Shown one piece after another: positions 29,065-38,824 of a DNA stretch of 64,000 nucleotides. A program made the position numbers and the translations under genes. The stretch's first letter is position 1. Each line of letters begins with the position of its first letter. The notes under the pieces were generated by a model that did no database searches, was not told where the DNA came from, and was given only the letters and a program-made list of their open reading frames with translations. Source of the DNA: Thinopyrum elongatum (taxonomy: Eukaryota > Streptophyta > Magnoliopsida > Poales > Poaceae); NCBI GenBank assembly GCA_011799875.1, contig CM022302.1, forward strand, positions 527,076,228 through 527,140,227. The letters are read 5' to 3'.

Positions 29065-29660
29065 ACAAAATTAGATTCTACTCCGTATGATTTTGTTATA
29101 TATGAGCACAGGGATGGCTGGGAAATGCAGGTACTCCTCCAGCACACCACCACATGTGGTCCTATAAAAAATAACAGTCGACTGAAAATAAACAGGTCAG
29201 TCGATTTTTTTATGAACCGTCCGATCTACAAGGAATGGGCAGATGGCCTTCGTCTACCTCCCGCCAGTCACTGTTAACGGTCTTTCTCGAACTGCCAGCG
29301 ACCACTGGCCTTGACCCCTGCCTCCGCCGCCCCGCCCTTCCCTCGACCTCACACCACCGCCGTGCTTGGCAGCGCCCCCCAGCCATCCCTTTAAGCCCGG
29401 CCGACCTCTAGATTGGGCGCTAGCAGTTCCTAGGCCCCACACACCCCTAAGATAAACACCGCGGCGCTGCTTCCCCGGCGTAATAGGCGGACTAGCGCCT
29501 GTTACGCCGGGGAATGCTTCCTTTAATTGGGAATCAACTGACCTGGAATTGAAATCCAGGGGGTGACGGACCTCTAGCTAAGGTGAAATAGTATATGAGG
29601 AGAAACCTTATGCATCGCGAGTTACTAGGAACATCTAGTATCAGGAAGAAGGTGTAGGAA
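29065..29660. other. intron or spacer with a GC-rich hairpin
   Basis: No coding motif is recognised; probably an intron of the minus-strand gene starting at 29850. It includes a GC-rich block (29240-29460) whose minus-strand ORF is compositional, and the hairpin at 29471-29514. Confidence 0.4.
29471..29514. repeat. 19-bp-arm GC-rich hairpin
   Basis: ttccccggcgtaataggcg (29471-29489) pairs with cgcctgttacgccggggaa (29496-29514) with one mismatch (G-U capable in RNA) around a 6-base loop. It stands alone, with no matching mobile-element ends nearby. Confidence 0.8.
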
Positions 29661-29850
29661 GAAGCGGTCAACTAGCGTCTTCTGTGGAATGAATACCGTG
29701 CAAGCAGACACGTAAGATTTGCACGAATAAGGGAAGAGGAGTACTATTTCCGGTTGCCAGTGCTGTGTCCTCCTGATATTGCGGCGATTTTCTTCTTTTT
29801 ATCGGGGGAACCGATGTTTTGGAGGAGGGTGGAGCCTTGGACGAACCCAT

Positions 29851-31300
29851 GGCCAAGTTGTTGAATGTGTTGCGGTGGCCGTCTGTCGGTGGAGGGGAAG
29901 CAGATCCGAGGCGGCGAAGGATGGCGTAGCGGGAACTGCTCCGGTGTGGTGGACGGTGGCAAAGTTGGAGCGGCAGCAGTGAGGCGCAGGACGGCGTGGT
30001 TGAACTGGCTCGGGTACGGCGCACGTCGACATCCTGGAGGCAGCTCGGCCTCGGCTTCAACTACTAGCCGTGGAGGGCGTTGCGGTTGCGGTTGAGGTTG
30101 CGGTTGCGGTGGACGATGACGTCGGGGTATCGGCTCCGGCGTGATGGAGGAGGGCGGCGGTTGATGAGTGGGATGGGGTGGCGAACGGAGGACACCGGGG
30201 TTTCGCGGCTTGTGGAGAGGTAGTTTTGGCGCCCACGGAGTACGAATGGGGAATCGGACGAGGGGGGGGGGGGGGGGGGGGGGGGAGCTAAGGGGGAACC
30301 ATGTTTCGGTCTGGGACGCGCTTGTTTTTGTTTTTTTTTAACAGATGGGACGCGCTTGTTTGAAATTTGGGGAAAGTATAAACTTTGCCCCCCTCTTAAA
30401 TTTCGGTCCTACTGCGGGTCGGGGGTAGGACAGTAATCCCAGGTGTCCCAAATAGTGGGCGGGAGCGATTTCGGCCGAGCGCATGTGTGCTTAGGCGGCC
30501 ATGGTGTATGAATGTTTTTCGGAGGCGGTTGCGTGGCATCTAGATGAAGCTACAAACCTTCCCCGATTTAGACCTTTGGACGTCGGGCCGGTAGGTTTCA
30601 CGGGTCGGATTTAGAAAAGTAATTTCCTTCTACCAAACATTGGTCTCACGCGGTTTCGGGTGAGTAGAGGCTCTTTTGGCGCTTCATTCAAAATTTTGAA
30701 ACAGAAGCATTCATGTTTAGAGTACTCTTGAACTTTGAGGATTGACCTAAATAGACAACGTTAAATTTGACCTTATATGTTTGAAAACCTCATTAAATTA
30801 TGCGCTTCTTTTTGAAATTTTGACACTTGAAAATCCTATAACTACGATTATTTTGGAATGGAGGAGGTAAATTTGAATCTATTTTGTACACGACTATATA
30901 TGCTATTATGTACAAAAGCAGAACAATGATTGGTGCCCCCATAATTTAGGTATGATTTATAAATGCCATGATATCAAATTCAAATAATTGAATGGACTTC
31001 ATGTTGAATTCGAATTTTTAAACCACCTTAAGTTGAATTCAAATGTATGCTAGTTTATAGCTAGCTATTTATAATGTTCATTGTGTAAATTTTGTATGTA
31101 TAATGTGCTTTACACACACAACATGAACTATACTCACGTTTATATTCGATTGCTAAAGCGATGCATTGTCTGGAGTTCAAAATACTAACTCTGTGGATCA
31201 ATTATGTCGAATAATAATATAGACATGCTCAATTTCGATAGAATATAGATGTCTGATGGATCAATGACCATTCCTTACGCGAATTGCAAATATCATGATC
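29851..31300. promoter_or_regulatory. upstream region of the minus-strand gene
   Basis: GC-rich leader-like sequence to about 30290 (including a run of 24 G at 30262-30285), then AT-rich sequence with no gene to about 31300. By position it should contain the promoter of the minus-strand Transposase_24-like gene. I see no clear TATA box with convincing spacing. Confidence 0.35.
30262..30285 (+). repeat. G24 homopolymer
   Basis: An uninterrupted run of 24 G residues. Its length may be unreliable in any assembly. Confidence 0.9.
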
Positions 31301-32657
31301 CTATCCTAATATTTGGATACAATTTATATTTTTAATCAATGTGTACATCAGTCTTTTACGTGTAGTTTCACTCTCCATAGGCCCCTCCTCACACACACGC
31401 TGACTTTCTCTCTCACACATACGCGCCATCGGTGGTCTCTCACACATGCTCACACACTCTCTCCCGACGTGTCTTTCTTGCAGACATGCTCTCGATATAA
31501 CCCTCCCTCCCTCTCGCAACCATTTATGACTGTTTTCACTAACCTTTATCACAAGCACTCTTCCTCTCACAAGCATACACACGCACAATCCCCATCGACC
31601 CTTTCTATATACATAGACCTGCCTACGAGTCTCCCGCACACACATTATCTTTAGGCCTGTCTCTCACACATTGTCTCCACCTCTCTTCCTATTTGACGAG
31701 TATGATTCCAGCAGAGCATTCTGTAGGATGCCCTTTAAAGTTAGGTTGGATGAATGGTAATATCAGAGATAAGGGGTTACCTTAGTCCGAGGACCTAGGG
31801 TTACAAATCCTAGCCGGCTTTGTCAGTGGACACAGAGTACTTCACGACTCTGCTATCTTTGTCTTATACGACTAGTCCTCCATGGGTCTCCCTAGATGCG
31901 TCACGGGCCAACCAATGTGGCGCAGGACGGAACCGAACCAAGGGCCTCACCTCGGCCCACCGGACCTCACGCGGTGACACACCCTCTGCCCCCAGGTCTC
32001 GTTATCATCTCACACCCACACATACCAACACAGACACCACACAAAATATTTTCTCCTCGTGCCTCTATCCCCTCCCACCTTGAATATACACACTCAAGGG
32101 CATCTCTCGCCGTGACATCCTATTCGTCTCTCTCTCTAGACCTCTCTCATTTCTCGTGCTATCTCTCCCACGTCCCCCCCACCCGCGTCGGCCCCTCTAT
32201 CCATGCATCTCTCGAATACGTAACACATACACATACCTCTCTAGGCCCTGCCAAATACGTCAACTACACATTCACACATGTTACATCACGTACCCCATTG
32301 ATCTAAAAAGCCCTCTCTTCAAGTTTATTTCGCATACAACATTCCTTTTGAATAAAACCACAAAAAGTGTGGCCAAAAATTTATTTTAGAATTTCTACAT
32401 ATATACAACATTACAAAGTTATATGGAGGAGTATGAACGTTAATTTGCATTGCATGGTGCACCCAATGATATTTATTCCGCACTGTGAATTTTTATATTT
32501 TTATACTTTATATAAAGTTAGTCATAATAAAGAGAAACGAAGAGCATCTCTCTCTCCATCGCATACACCCCCTCTACTCCCCTTTCACGTACGCACACAA
32601 ACTATCTCCAAGTCCTCTAAAAGTACGCCCCCAGCACATTCACGCATGTTTCATCTT
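31301..32657. other. CT/CA-rich spacer with dispersed short repeats
   Basis: Low-complexity pyrimidine-rich sequence (ctctctcacacaya types) fills 31370-31700 and 32080-32310. A phrase like 'gccctccaaaagtac...cacattcacgcatgttacatc' recurs in diverged form at about 32245, 32610, 33783 and 40630. Frames such as 31313-31654, 31896-32306 and 32367-32708 are compositional. Confidence 0.5.
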
Positions 32658-33595
32658 TCTCTCGTGATATATACAGTGACAATCATTGTATTTGAAGCGA
32701 AAGCATGATACGTACATTGGACTTCAGAATCCACTCATTACGGTCACCATTTACGTTTTGTGGTTATTATACAGTCACAGGCTCACCGTAAAGCTCTGTA
32801 TTTGCTCAAGACACAACTAGTTGACCAGTTAAACGCTCCACGTGGCACCTCTAGTGTTGCATCACATTATCTTACTACCATTGGGCCCACCTGTCGGCGT
32901 TTATAAGAATGAAAACAAACGATAAAAAAATATTGGACGGTGGTTCGAAGTCATGACCGTGGGCACAGTGGACAAGGTGGCCTTGTATTGGTATGCTGAG
33001 CCGTCTGTTTTAACACACATGAGCTGGTGTGGTGATTATACACACACGCACGCAAGCACACAAACTGCATGCACGCAACACTCACACGAACACACGCAGC
33101 CATGCACACACGCAACAATCACACATACACACACAGCCACGCACGCACGTAACACTCACACGCACACACACACGCATGCATGCACACACCACACGACCAA
33201 CACACACTCTCACGCTGAAGTGCTCAACCTACACGTGCATGCGCACACATCAGGCCTTGACAGACACATACACAACCAGGTGGTTCCCGCGCACGGGTTG
33301 GAGTCTTGTCGCGCCTGCGTAAATTTGTGTTTATCTGACCTTTTTCCTATGCGAACTGACAGGTGGGACCCACAAGGAATGTGGTCAATTTAACTAGTCA
33401 ACATAGTGCCACACAGACTATTTGACCGGTCAACAGAGTGCAATCCGATGCTGAACGGTGAGCAAGTGACCGTATAATCACCGCAAAACGTATATAGTGA
33501 ACGTAATGAGCGTATTTTGAAGTCGGTGACCATATTACGCTTTTCGCTTGAAATACACTGACCGCTCGTGTATTTATCTCTTCTCTCGCTCTCTC
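32658..33595. mobile_element. long inverted-repeat element, about 0.94 kb
   Basis: Sequence 32658-32905 is matched in inverse orientation by about 33340-33595 at roughly 70% by eye: 'tgtatttgaagcgaaa', 'cactcattacggtcacc', 'tacgttttgtggttattata' and 'gcacctctag'-type segments appear in the same order on the opposite strand. The loop holds CA-rich simple sequence (33030-33240). I could not define the ends or target duplication. A Mutator-like or foldback MITE is the likely class. Confidence 0.5.
33030..33240 (+). repeat. cryptic (CA/CG)n simple sequence
   Basis: Alternating acacacgcacgca-type sequence about 200 bases long. It is purine-pyrimidine alternating, so it could form Z-DNA. The ORF 32953-33393 across it (poly-Thr/His) is an artefact. 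Confidence 0.85.
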
Positions 33596-34989
33596 TATGG
33601 AGCCGAGTAGGCCAACGTGCCAGTGCCTAAATTGGCGCACGCCACCCCATTATTGCTGTACTGGTTTTTTAAGAGCGAACAAGCATTCTTGTCTACTGTA
33701 CAAACTGTAGATATGAGTTACAAATGGTATGAAGACGAATACAAATATTTGAATCCACTTTATGCCCAATTTCTCTCTGTAGGCCCTCCAAAAGTACATC
33801 TCTACACGTTCTCGCATGTTACATCTAACAACTATGCAATACATCACTACTACTACACTCTAACACAATAGATCATATGTGTTTTTAGTTTTACTAGATC
33901 TCATATTCTTACTTAATTATTCAGTTTGCATACATTAAAATTGCGTTTGAAATGTATGGCTAGTATCATCTACCGCGCGGGAAAAATCCCGCCCTTGCCT
34001 GTTTAATCGGGTTTGTATCGATGGATCGTGCGAAACAGCAAAACTATAGTAGTACTACAGTACAAGTAACAGTTCACTGGGCCGCCGTGTCGTGTACTCC
34101 TCCGTCGTAAGAGTGTAGCGCTCGCTTTCATAAATGTTCTAGTCCCTTTAGCCGACATGTGGGACATCAAGCAACCGGGTCCACGTGCCATACCGAAATA
34201 ACAGTGCAGAGCAGCAGGGGTGAAGCACCCCAGTCATGGCGCCGGCGTAGTAATGAGCAATGAGATGTCAAATCACAAAGTTGGAGGGATGAAGTAATGA
34301 TAAAAAAAGAAGTTGGAGGGGCGAAGCAACCATCATTTCACTCGTTGCTGAATCCGCTTCTCCCTCATCTTCTTCAAGTTAACCATGTGTTGCTTCTGTC
34401 GTTGTTCTGCCTCATGTGGGACGCGGATCGGCTTGGTAAAGCACTGATACGTGGGACCGCATGTTAGCAAACCGCCAGGCCAACGTCCTCTAAAAATAAG
34501 AAACATACCCCGCCTTCCGCGCGGCAAAATCACTTCCTTTTTACTAATCTTGATACTATAATTTTTTTTTAGATCAATATAATCGAGATTTGTATAGATA
34601 GCACAAAGGAGCAAAACCAAGTGGTACGGTTAAGGGCATCCACAATGTGTAGCCAAATTTGAAAATAGCTTTTGGCATCGATGGGAACCATTGTGGGCGG
34701 TGCTGCCAAAGCCAAAAAGATGGAACCGAAGCTCCCTAATTGATTGATTGAAGGAATAGAAAAATGCAACCTCTCTCCTCTTTCTCCCGTGCTTGGACGC
34801 ATGTACAGTATAGAGCACAGAGTCTACTCCCCTGTCCCTTCTATCACAAATCACAAAGCAGTGAGGCGTCAAATCACAAAGCACGGACGAAGCAACCATC
34901 ATTTCACTCTTCGCTGACTCCGCTTCTCCATCGTCTTCTTCGAGAAACCACCTTACCGCACTAAGCAGGACGGACGCGAAAACCCAATT
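33596..34989. other. spacer with diverged internal duplications
   Basis: No gene seen. A module with cgcgcgggaaaa...tatcgatggatcg (33970-34035) recurs near 40880-40955. A segment with gaagcaaccatcatttcact occurs at 34324 and 34883. A possible MITE edge (ggcatccacaatg, 34637) lacks a clear partner. Confidence 0.45.
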
Positions 34990-35375
34990 CGGTGCCCAGG
35001 TTCATCTGCACCCGGCCAGAAAAAAAATCAAAATAAATACTAAACAAATTCAAAAAAATCCAAATTTTTTTTGTGTGATAGAAAATTTTCTGCGTGAGGT
35101 TCGCTCCAAATTTCAACTTATTTTGACATCTGAGCAGCTCTCAGCAAAAAAAAACAAATCGGGTCAGAACAGTGTGTGAACAGTAAACTTTTTTACAGAC
35201 CCTGAATTTGTCTTTTTTGCTGAGAGTTGCTCATATGTCCAAATGAGTTGAACCTTGGAGCGCATCTCACGCATAAACTTATCTACCACATAAAAAATAT
35301 TTATAATTTTTTTAATTTTTTTGTATTTTTTTTGATTTTTTTCATCACGGCGGGTGCAGATGAGCTCGGGAGCAG
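34990..35375. mobile_element. foldback MITE, about 385 bp
   Basis: Two arms of about 165 bases are inverted copies at roughly 80% by eye: ggttcatctgcacccgg (34999 on) against the complement of cgggtgcagatgagctc (35351 on); then poly-A/T, tgcgtgaggttcgctccaa against ttggagcgcatctcacgca, and gagcagctctcagcaaaaaa against ttttttgctgagagttgctc. The loop is only about 35-40 bases. No convincing target duplication, so the superfamily (Mutator-like?) is open. Confidence 0.7.
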
Positions 35376-36389
35376 AAACGGACGACGCTATTGTGTAGTA
35401 CTAGTACATTTACGCGTCCTTATGTTCAACGGACTTCCTGGATGCAAAGAAGGCGGTTGTCTCGGCTTGCAGGCGGCACTTGCGAACGACTTACCGTGGT
35501 CTCCCTCAATGGTGTGCTTCGTCGAACGCACTTCGCCAAACCACAACGTTCGAGATATCGTCGACGTCACCGCAATGGGAAGGAAGTCAAATAGTTAATA
35601 CATTTTTTTGTATACAAGGCCAGTATCAAAATTACAATTTGCAGAAGGCCACTAACACTAATCGAGGCAAAATTGATGGGGTTTGCCTCGTACTAGCAAC
35701 CATGGACATTAATATACCCTTGCATACATGCGGAAGTGAGAAGGTTGGTTTGCATGGCGCTGCATTAATCAAGCAATAAGGAGTGAGATGATTAGCTCTT
35801 TGGGTGTTGGAGAAAAAAATACGCATTAATTGACACGTCAAACAAGGATTTGTATCGATCAATCCCACGAAGGAAAACCCCGTCTTTCTTTTTTAACACA
35901 AGTAGTACGTCCGTACTTGTATCCTGTTTGGGTTTAGGCCTTGCATTGCCATACTTCACCACACATTTTTGCCAAACTTGCCTAAAGTTTTCAAAATGAA
36001 AAGGAGGTACACTTGCGCACGGCTGTCGCGGTCGCACCGCACCCTCACACAGTCGCTCTTGCACGCCGCAAACCCAACCAAGGGAACGCACCCTCACTGA
36101 CACGTGCTACCACATGTGATCAAACCAAACTCAGCCATCCTACCACTGACACATAATTTTCGTTCATACAATATGTTTATCCAACTGCATGCTGGGGAAG
36201 ATCCGTACGGCCCGTGCGGTGGTCTGTTGGGGAAGAAGAAGAGGTGAGGACGAAGAAGGGTTAGGAGACGTAGGATATTCATCCAACAGCCTGAAATGGT
36301 CGACTGATCCAAATGATGAAAGTCAGGCGACTTGCATAAATATATGTTTTTACACAGTAAAAGATCCCTAAAAACAACAACATAAAGAA
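35376..36389. other. spacer with no recognised gene
   Basis: Frames at 35388-35600 overlap on both strands and match nothing I know. A segment at 35995-36115 (aaggaggtacactt...ctgtcgcggtcgc...actgacacgtg) recurs in diverged form at 40985-41105 upstream of the transposase gene, so it may be a duplicated promoter-type module. Confidence 0.4.
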
Positions 36390-37400
36390 AAACTATCACT
36401 GCTCGCGGAACGAGACGGCCTCATAGTCTTTGGCTGCCGGCGCGAACCAGCCGTAGCTGCCGATGTGTGTCTCCGCACCGTGGTTGTCCTCGGCCTCCAG
36501 CTACTCATTCATGCGGAGCGTGCGGGCGCTCTGCACATACGCGAGCACCGCGCGGTTCAAGTCCAGGACGTCCGGTTCCGCCTGCAGGAGGGCTTCGATG
36601 GCAGCGGCATCCGCGCGCTCCGCGTCGAGTTGAGCCTCCGCCGCCCGGTTCAAGTCTAGGACGTCCGATTCCGCCTGCAAGAGGGCCTCGATGGCAGCGG
36701 CATCCGCGTGCTCCGCATCAAGTTGAGCCTCTGCCACCCGGTTCACATCCACGACATCCGGTTCTGCCTGCAGGAGGGCCTCGATGGCAGCGGCATCCAT
36801 GCGCTCCGCGTCAAGTTGAGCCTCCGCCTCCCGGTCCTCCTTTAGGATCGTCAGGTTGAACCGCTGGTCCACCTGCACCATGGGGGACCCGGATGCCGGC
36901 ACGAAGTCGACGTCCATCGTCTCATACGCATCGGGGGCCTTCTGCGCCGCGACCTCCGCCATGAACATTGGATCGGCTTCCTCCTCCTCGGAGCTTGGCT
37001 CCAGAGAACTCGGGGATTGGCCCGCCGCAAAGCGAGCTTGGGAACGGAGGTCTGTGGCATCGACAGCCGCCGCGATTTCTGCGCGGCACTCCGGCGTCAG
37101 CATCTTGTAGTACATGATCTTGCGGTGCACCATGGCTTTCCGGCGAACTAGGGGATGGTTGATGCGGGCTAGGGGATCGAAAGGTGGGGGAATGGGCCGG
37201 AGAGGAGGTGTGGTTTTGGGGCAGGGGTGACCGGCCGGCAAGTAGCTGGCGTAGGCTGAGCAGCGAAGGTTCAGGTGTGAATAGTGGTTTCGGTGACGAC
37301 CGGTCAATCGGTTTTGACTGTACATCAGTCTTCTCGCGTTCGCGTTGCACCCCGGCACGCTGGACCCTCCACGTCGCTCATCGAATGGAACGCGCTTCAT
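36390..37400 (-). pseudogene. uncharacterised protein with three 31-residue repeats, one internal stop
   Basis: A minus-strand frame runs from 37400 (a later Met, MVHRKIMYYKML at about 37136, is a more natural start) to TAG at 36503-36501. The same frame continues beyond that stop for about 35 codons (LEAEDNHGAETHIGSYGWFA) to a second stop near 36390. The N-terminal part is Pro/Arg-rich. The middle is acidic (SSLEPSSEEEEADPMFMAEV). The C-terminal part has three tandem 31-residue (93-bp) units beginning AEAQLDAER and containing AAAIEALLQAE and DVLDLNR, which look helical. I recall similar predicted proteins in wheat but know no function. It lies centrally in CACTA B between the two transposition genes, so capture or hitch-hiking is possible. 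Confidence 0.6.
36507..36830 (-). repeat. 93-bp coding tandem repeat, three units
   Basis: Three in-frame copies encode AEAQLDAE-x-DAAAIEALL-type units with one to five residue differences, so the repeat has been expanded or homogenised at DNA level. It also gives long open frames on the opposite strand (36465-36859), which are shadows. Confidence 0.8.
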
Positions 37401-37519
37401 CTTGCGTTTTCGCTCCTTGTGGGACCGCAGTTGAGAGCAAGCTCCACGTCCCTCCCCCTCCCCCGCTCATGTCATTTATACTACTTGAAGAGAGAGAGGT
37501 CGGCCGAGTGTTACTGGTA

Positions 37520-37559
37520 CTCCCTCCGTTTTATGCGGAGTAAATAAAAACAGAGGGAG
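37520..37559 (+). mobile_element. 40-bp minimal Stowaway derivative
   Basis: ctccctccgtttt is joined directly to atgcggagtaaataaaaaca and gagggag, flanked by TA on both sides. It consists of the left 13 and right 27 bases of the family represented in full at 38567-38822. Confidence 0.75.
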
Positions 37560-37779
37560 TATACTACTAGTACTATGAGCACTGCATACTCTACTCCAGA
37601 TGTTGTCAGTACTCCACTAGTACTATTGGACAAGGAGCTTAAAAAAAGTTACTATTGGACTGGCTATACGTGGCGAAATCCTAGTAGGAAGAGCATGCGC
37701 GAGAACAAGCACATTCACGTGTTTGAAAACAAACTGGAAACCATCTCTGTTTGAATACAAATCTAGGAGTACGTATGAA

Positions 37780-37899
37780 TCTAACAATATTGATTGGGCG
37801 TTGTTGAATGTTGATACTTTTTTCTGTAAGTTTGATCAAAGTAGAGATACTTTGACTGCACATAAAACTTATATGTAAACTAGAAAGGATCGGAGGGAG
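37780..37899 (+). mobile_element. one-ended Stowaway-like MITE
   Basis: The right end (ggatcggagggag, then TA at 37900-37901) and internal phrases (tttttctgtaagtttgatcaaag) match the Stowaway family. The left end is not found, so the start is approximate. Confidence 0.55.
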
Positions 37900-38566
37900 T
37901 ATATTGTACGTTCAAAAGCGAAACGAACATTGAATACCCTTTATATATGATTTTCTGATGCTATGATCACCGGTTCAAAATTTTGAATCCGCCTTAGGTA
38001 TCACACATGCACCCACTCGTTCTCTCTCGGTTTCATCTCGGGGTCCGGAGATCGATTGAAAGAGGACTAGGGTGGGTACTGTACATTCGTTTCGCTTTTG
38101 AACGTACAATATACTCCCTCCGATCCCTACAGACCCCCCGGGTCATTTCTATCATAGAAACACACCAAACCTTTATCGACGACACGCACTTGATCTCTCA
38201 ACATCAATCGATCTCGTCAAGATGTGTCGGGGCATGAACCGAATGGCATGTCAAAACTAAGATGGGAAGCGACACGTAGTGGAGGCAAAGTGAAACTTTA
38301 AACGAACCGTTTGTCTGTATGCATGTCGAACAAATTACAACATTGGAAATACAAGCATGGTCTAGGCCCACATGGGAATGATACTCGGCGGAATGTTCAA
38401 ATGAGGCATGCGGGAGGATGGACTCGACCGGAGGGCGGCATGATCGATTGAGAAGAGGGTCGGAAAGGAATGAGAAATAAAAAACGCCACATGATTATAC
38501 TTGAACGGCTCAAATAAACAATAAGTTGTCTCGTTTTCCCTTCCGTCTTGGTCATGGAGTAAGATA

Positions 38567-38822
38567 CTCCCTCCGTTTTTATTTACTCTGCATATTAGGT
38601 TTGACTGAAGTCAAACTTCATAAAATTTGACCAAATTTATAGAAAAAATATGAACATTTACAATAGCAAATCTATATGATGTGAAAGTATATTCAATAAT
38701 GAATCTAATGGTATTGATTTGTTATTGTATATGTTATTATTTCTGTCTATAAACTTTGTCAAAGTTTACAAAGTTTGACTTTGAGCAAAGCTAAAATGCG
38801 GAGTAAATAAAAACAGAGGGAG
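38567..38822 (+). mobile_element. full-length Stowaway MITE, 256 bp
   Basis: It begins ctccctccgtttttatttac and ends gtaaataaaaacagagggag, with terminal inverted repeats of about 27 bases and TA target duplications (38565-38566 and 38823-38824). The interior is AT-rich. Tc1/mariner superfamily. Confidence 0.9.
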
Positions 38823-38824
38823 TA

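Larger units (their letters stand above)
16056..29850 (-). pseudogene. Transposase_24/TNPA-like second gene of CACTA B, split by an LTR element
   Basis: The minus strand carries scattered exons of the plant Ptta/En/Spm accessory gene. A likely start is at 29850-29848 (MGSSKAPPSSK, then basic IKRRKSP). A multiplied exon follows (28.9-26.2 kb). Exon 25419-25076 begins MAQRKRKEHRMAGDG and ends in PLPPDTTFEAL; after the 7.1-kb insertion it resumes in the same frame at 17965 (LTQDELARSNEP). Exons near 17740-17560 (EIRFEAGLKRPRDAT, ARILSTWIHYRND), 17468-17258 (DEDWRGLVKHWSDPKYQ) and 17170-16893 (KVKFQQTTGSRRYIAHCEAL; IPEPNSVQIFKDCHT; TKGMTTPVKAAV) match my memory of Pfam Transposase_24 (PF03004). 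A Gln-rich end (16364-16056) suggests a coiled coil. The family is thought to bind subterminal repeats. The exact splice model is unresolved. Confidence 0.72.
37401..38566. other. MITE-rich spacer
   Basis: No gene. Contains a 40-bp Stowaway derivative (37520-37559), a one-ended Stowaway (to 37899) and a 41-bp perfect inverted repeat (37888-37928 and 38086-38126). The remainder to 38566 shows nothing recognisable. Confidence 0.55.

Noticed and set aside
32953..33393. 146-codon ORF rich in Thr and His
   Set aside because: It follows CA-rich simple sequence and has overlapping open frames of the same type.
34636..34740. Possible Harbinger-type MITE (ggcatccacaatg ... cattgtgggcgg)
   Set aside because: Inverted ends match only partly and no 3-bp target duplication was found.
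36465..36859. Plus-strand ORFs over the 93-bp repeat
   Set aside because: Shadow frames of the minus-strand repeat gene; Pro/Arg-rich and without relatives known to me.
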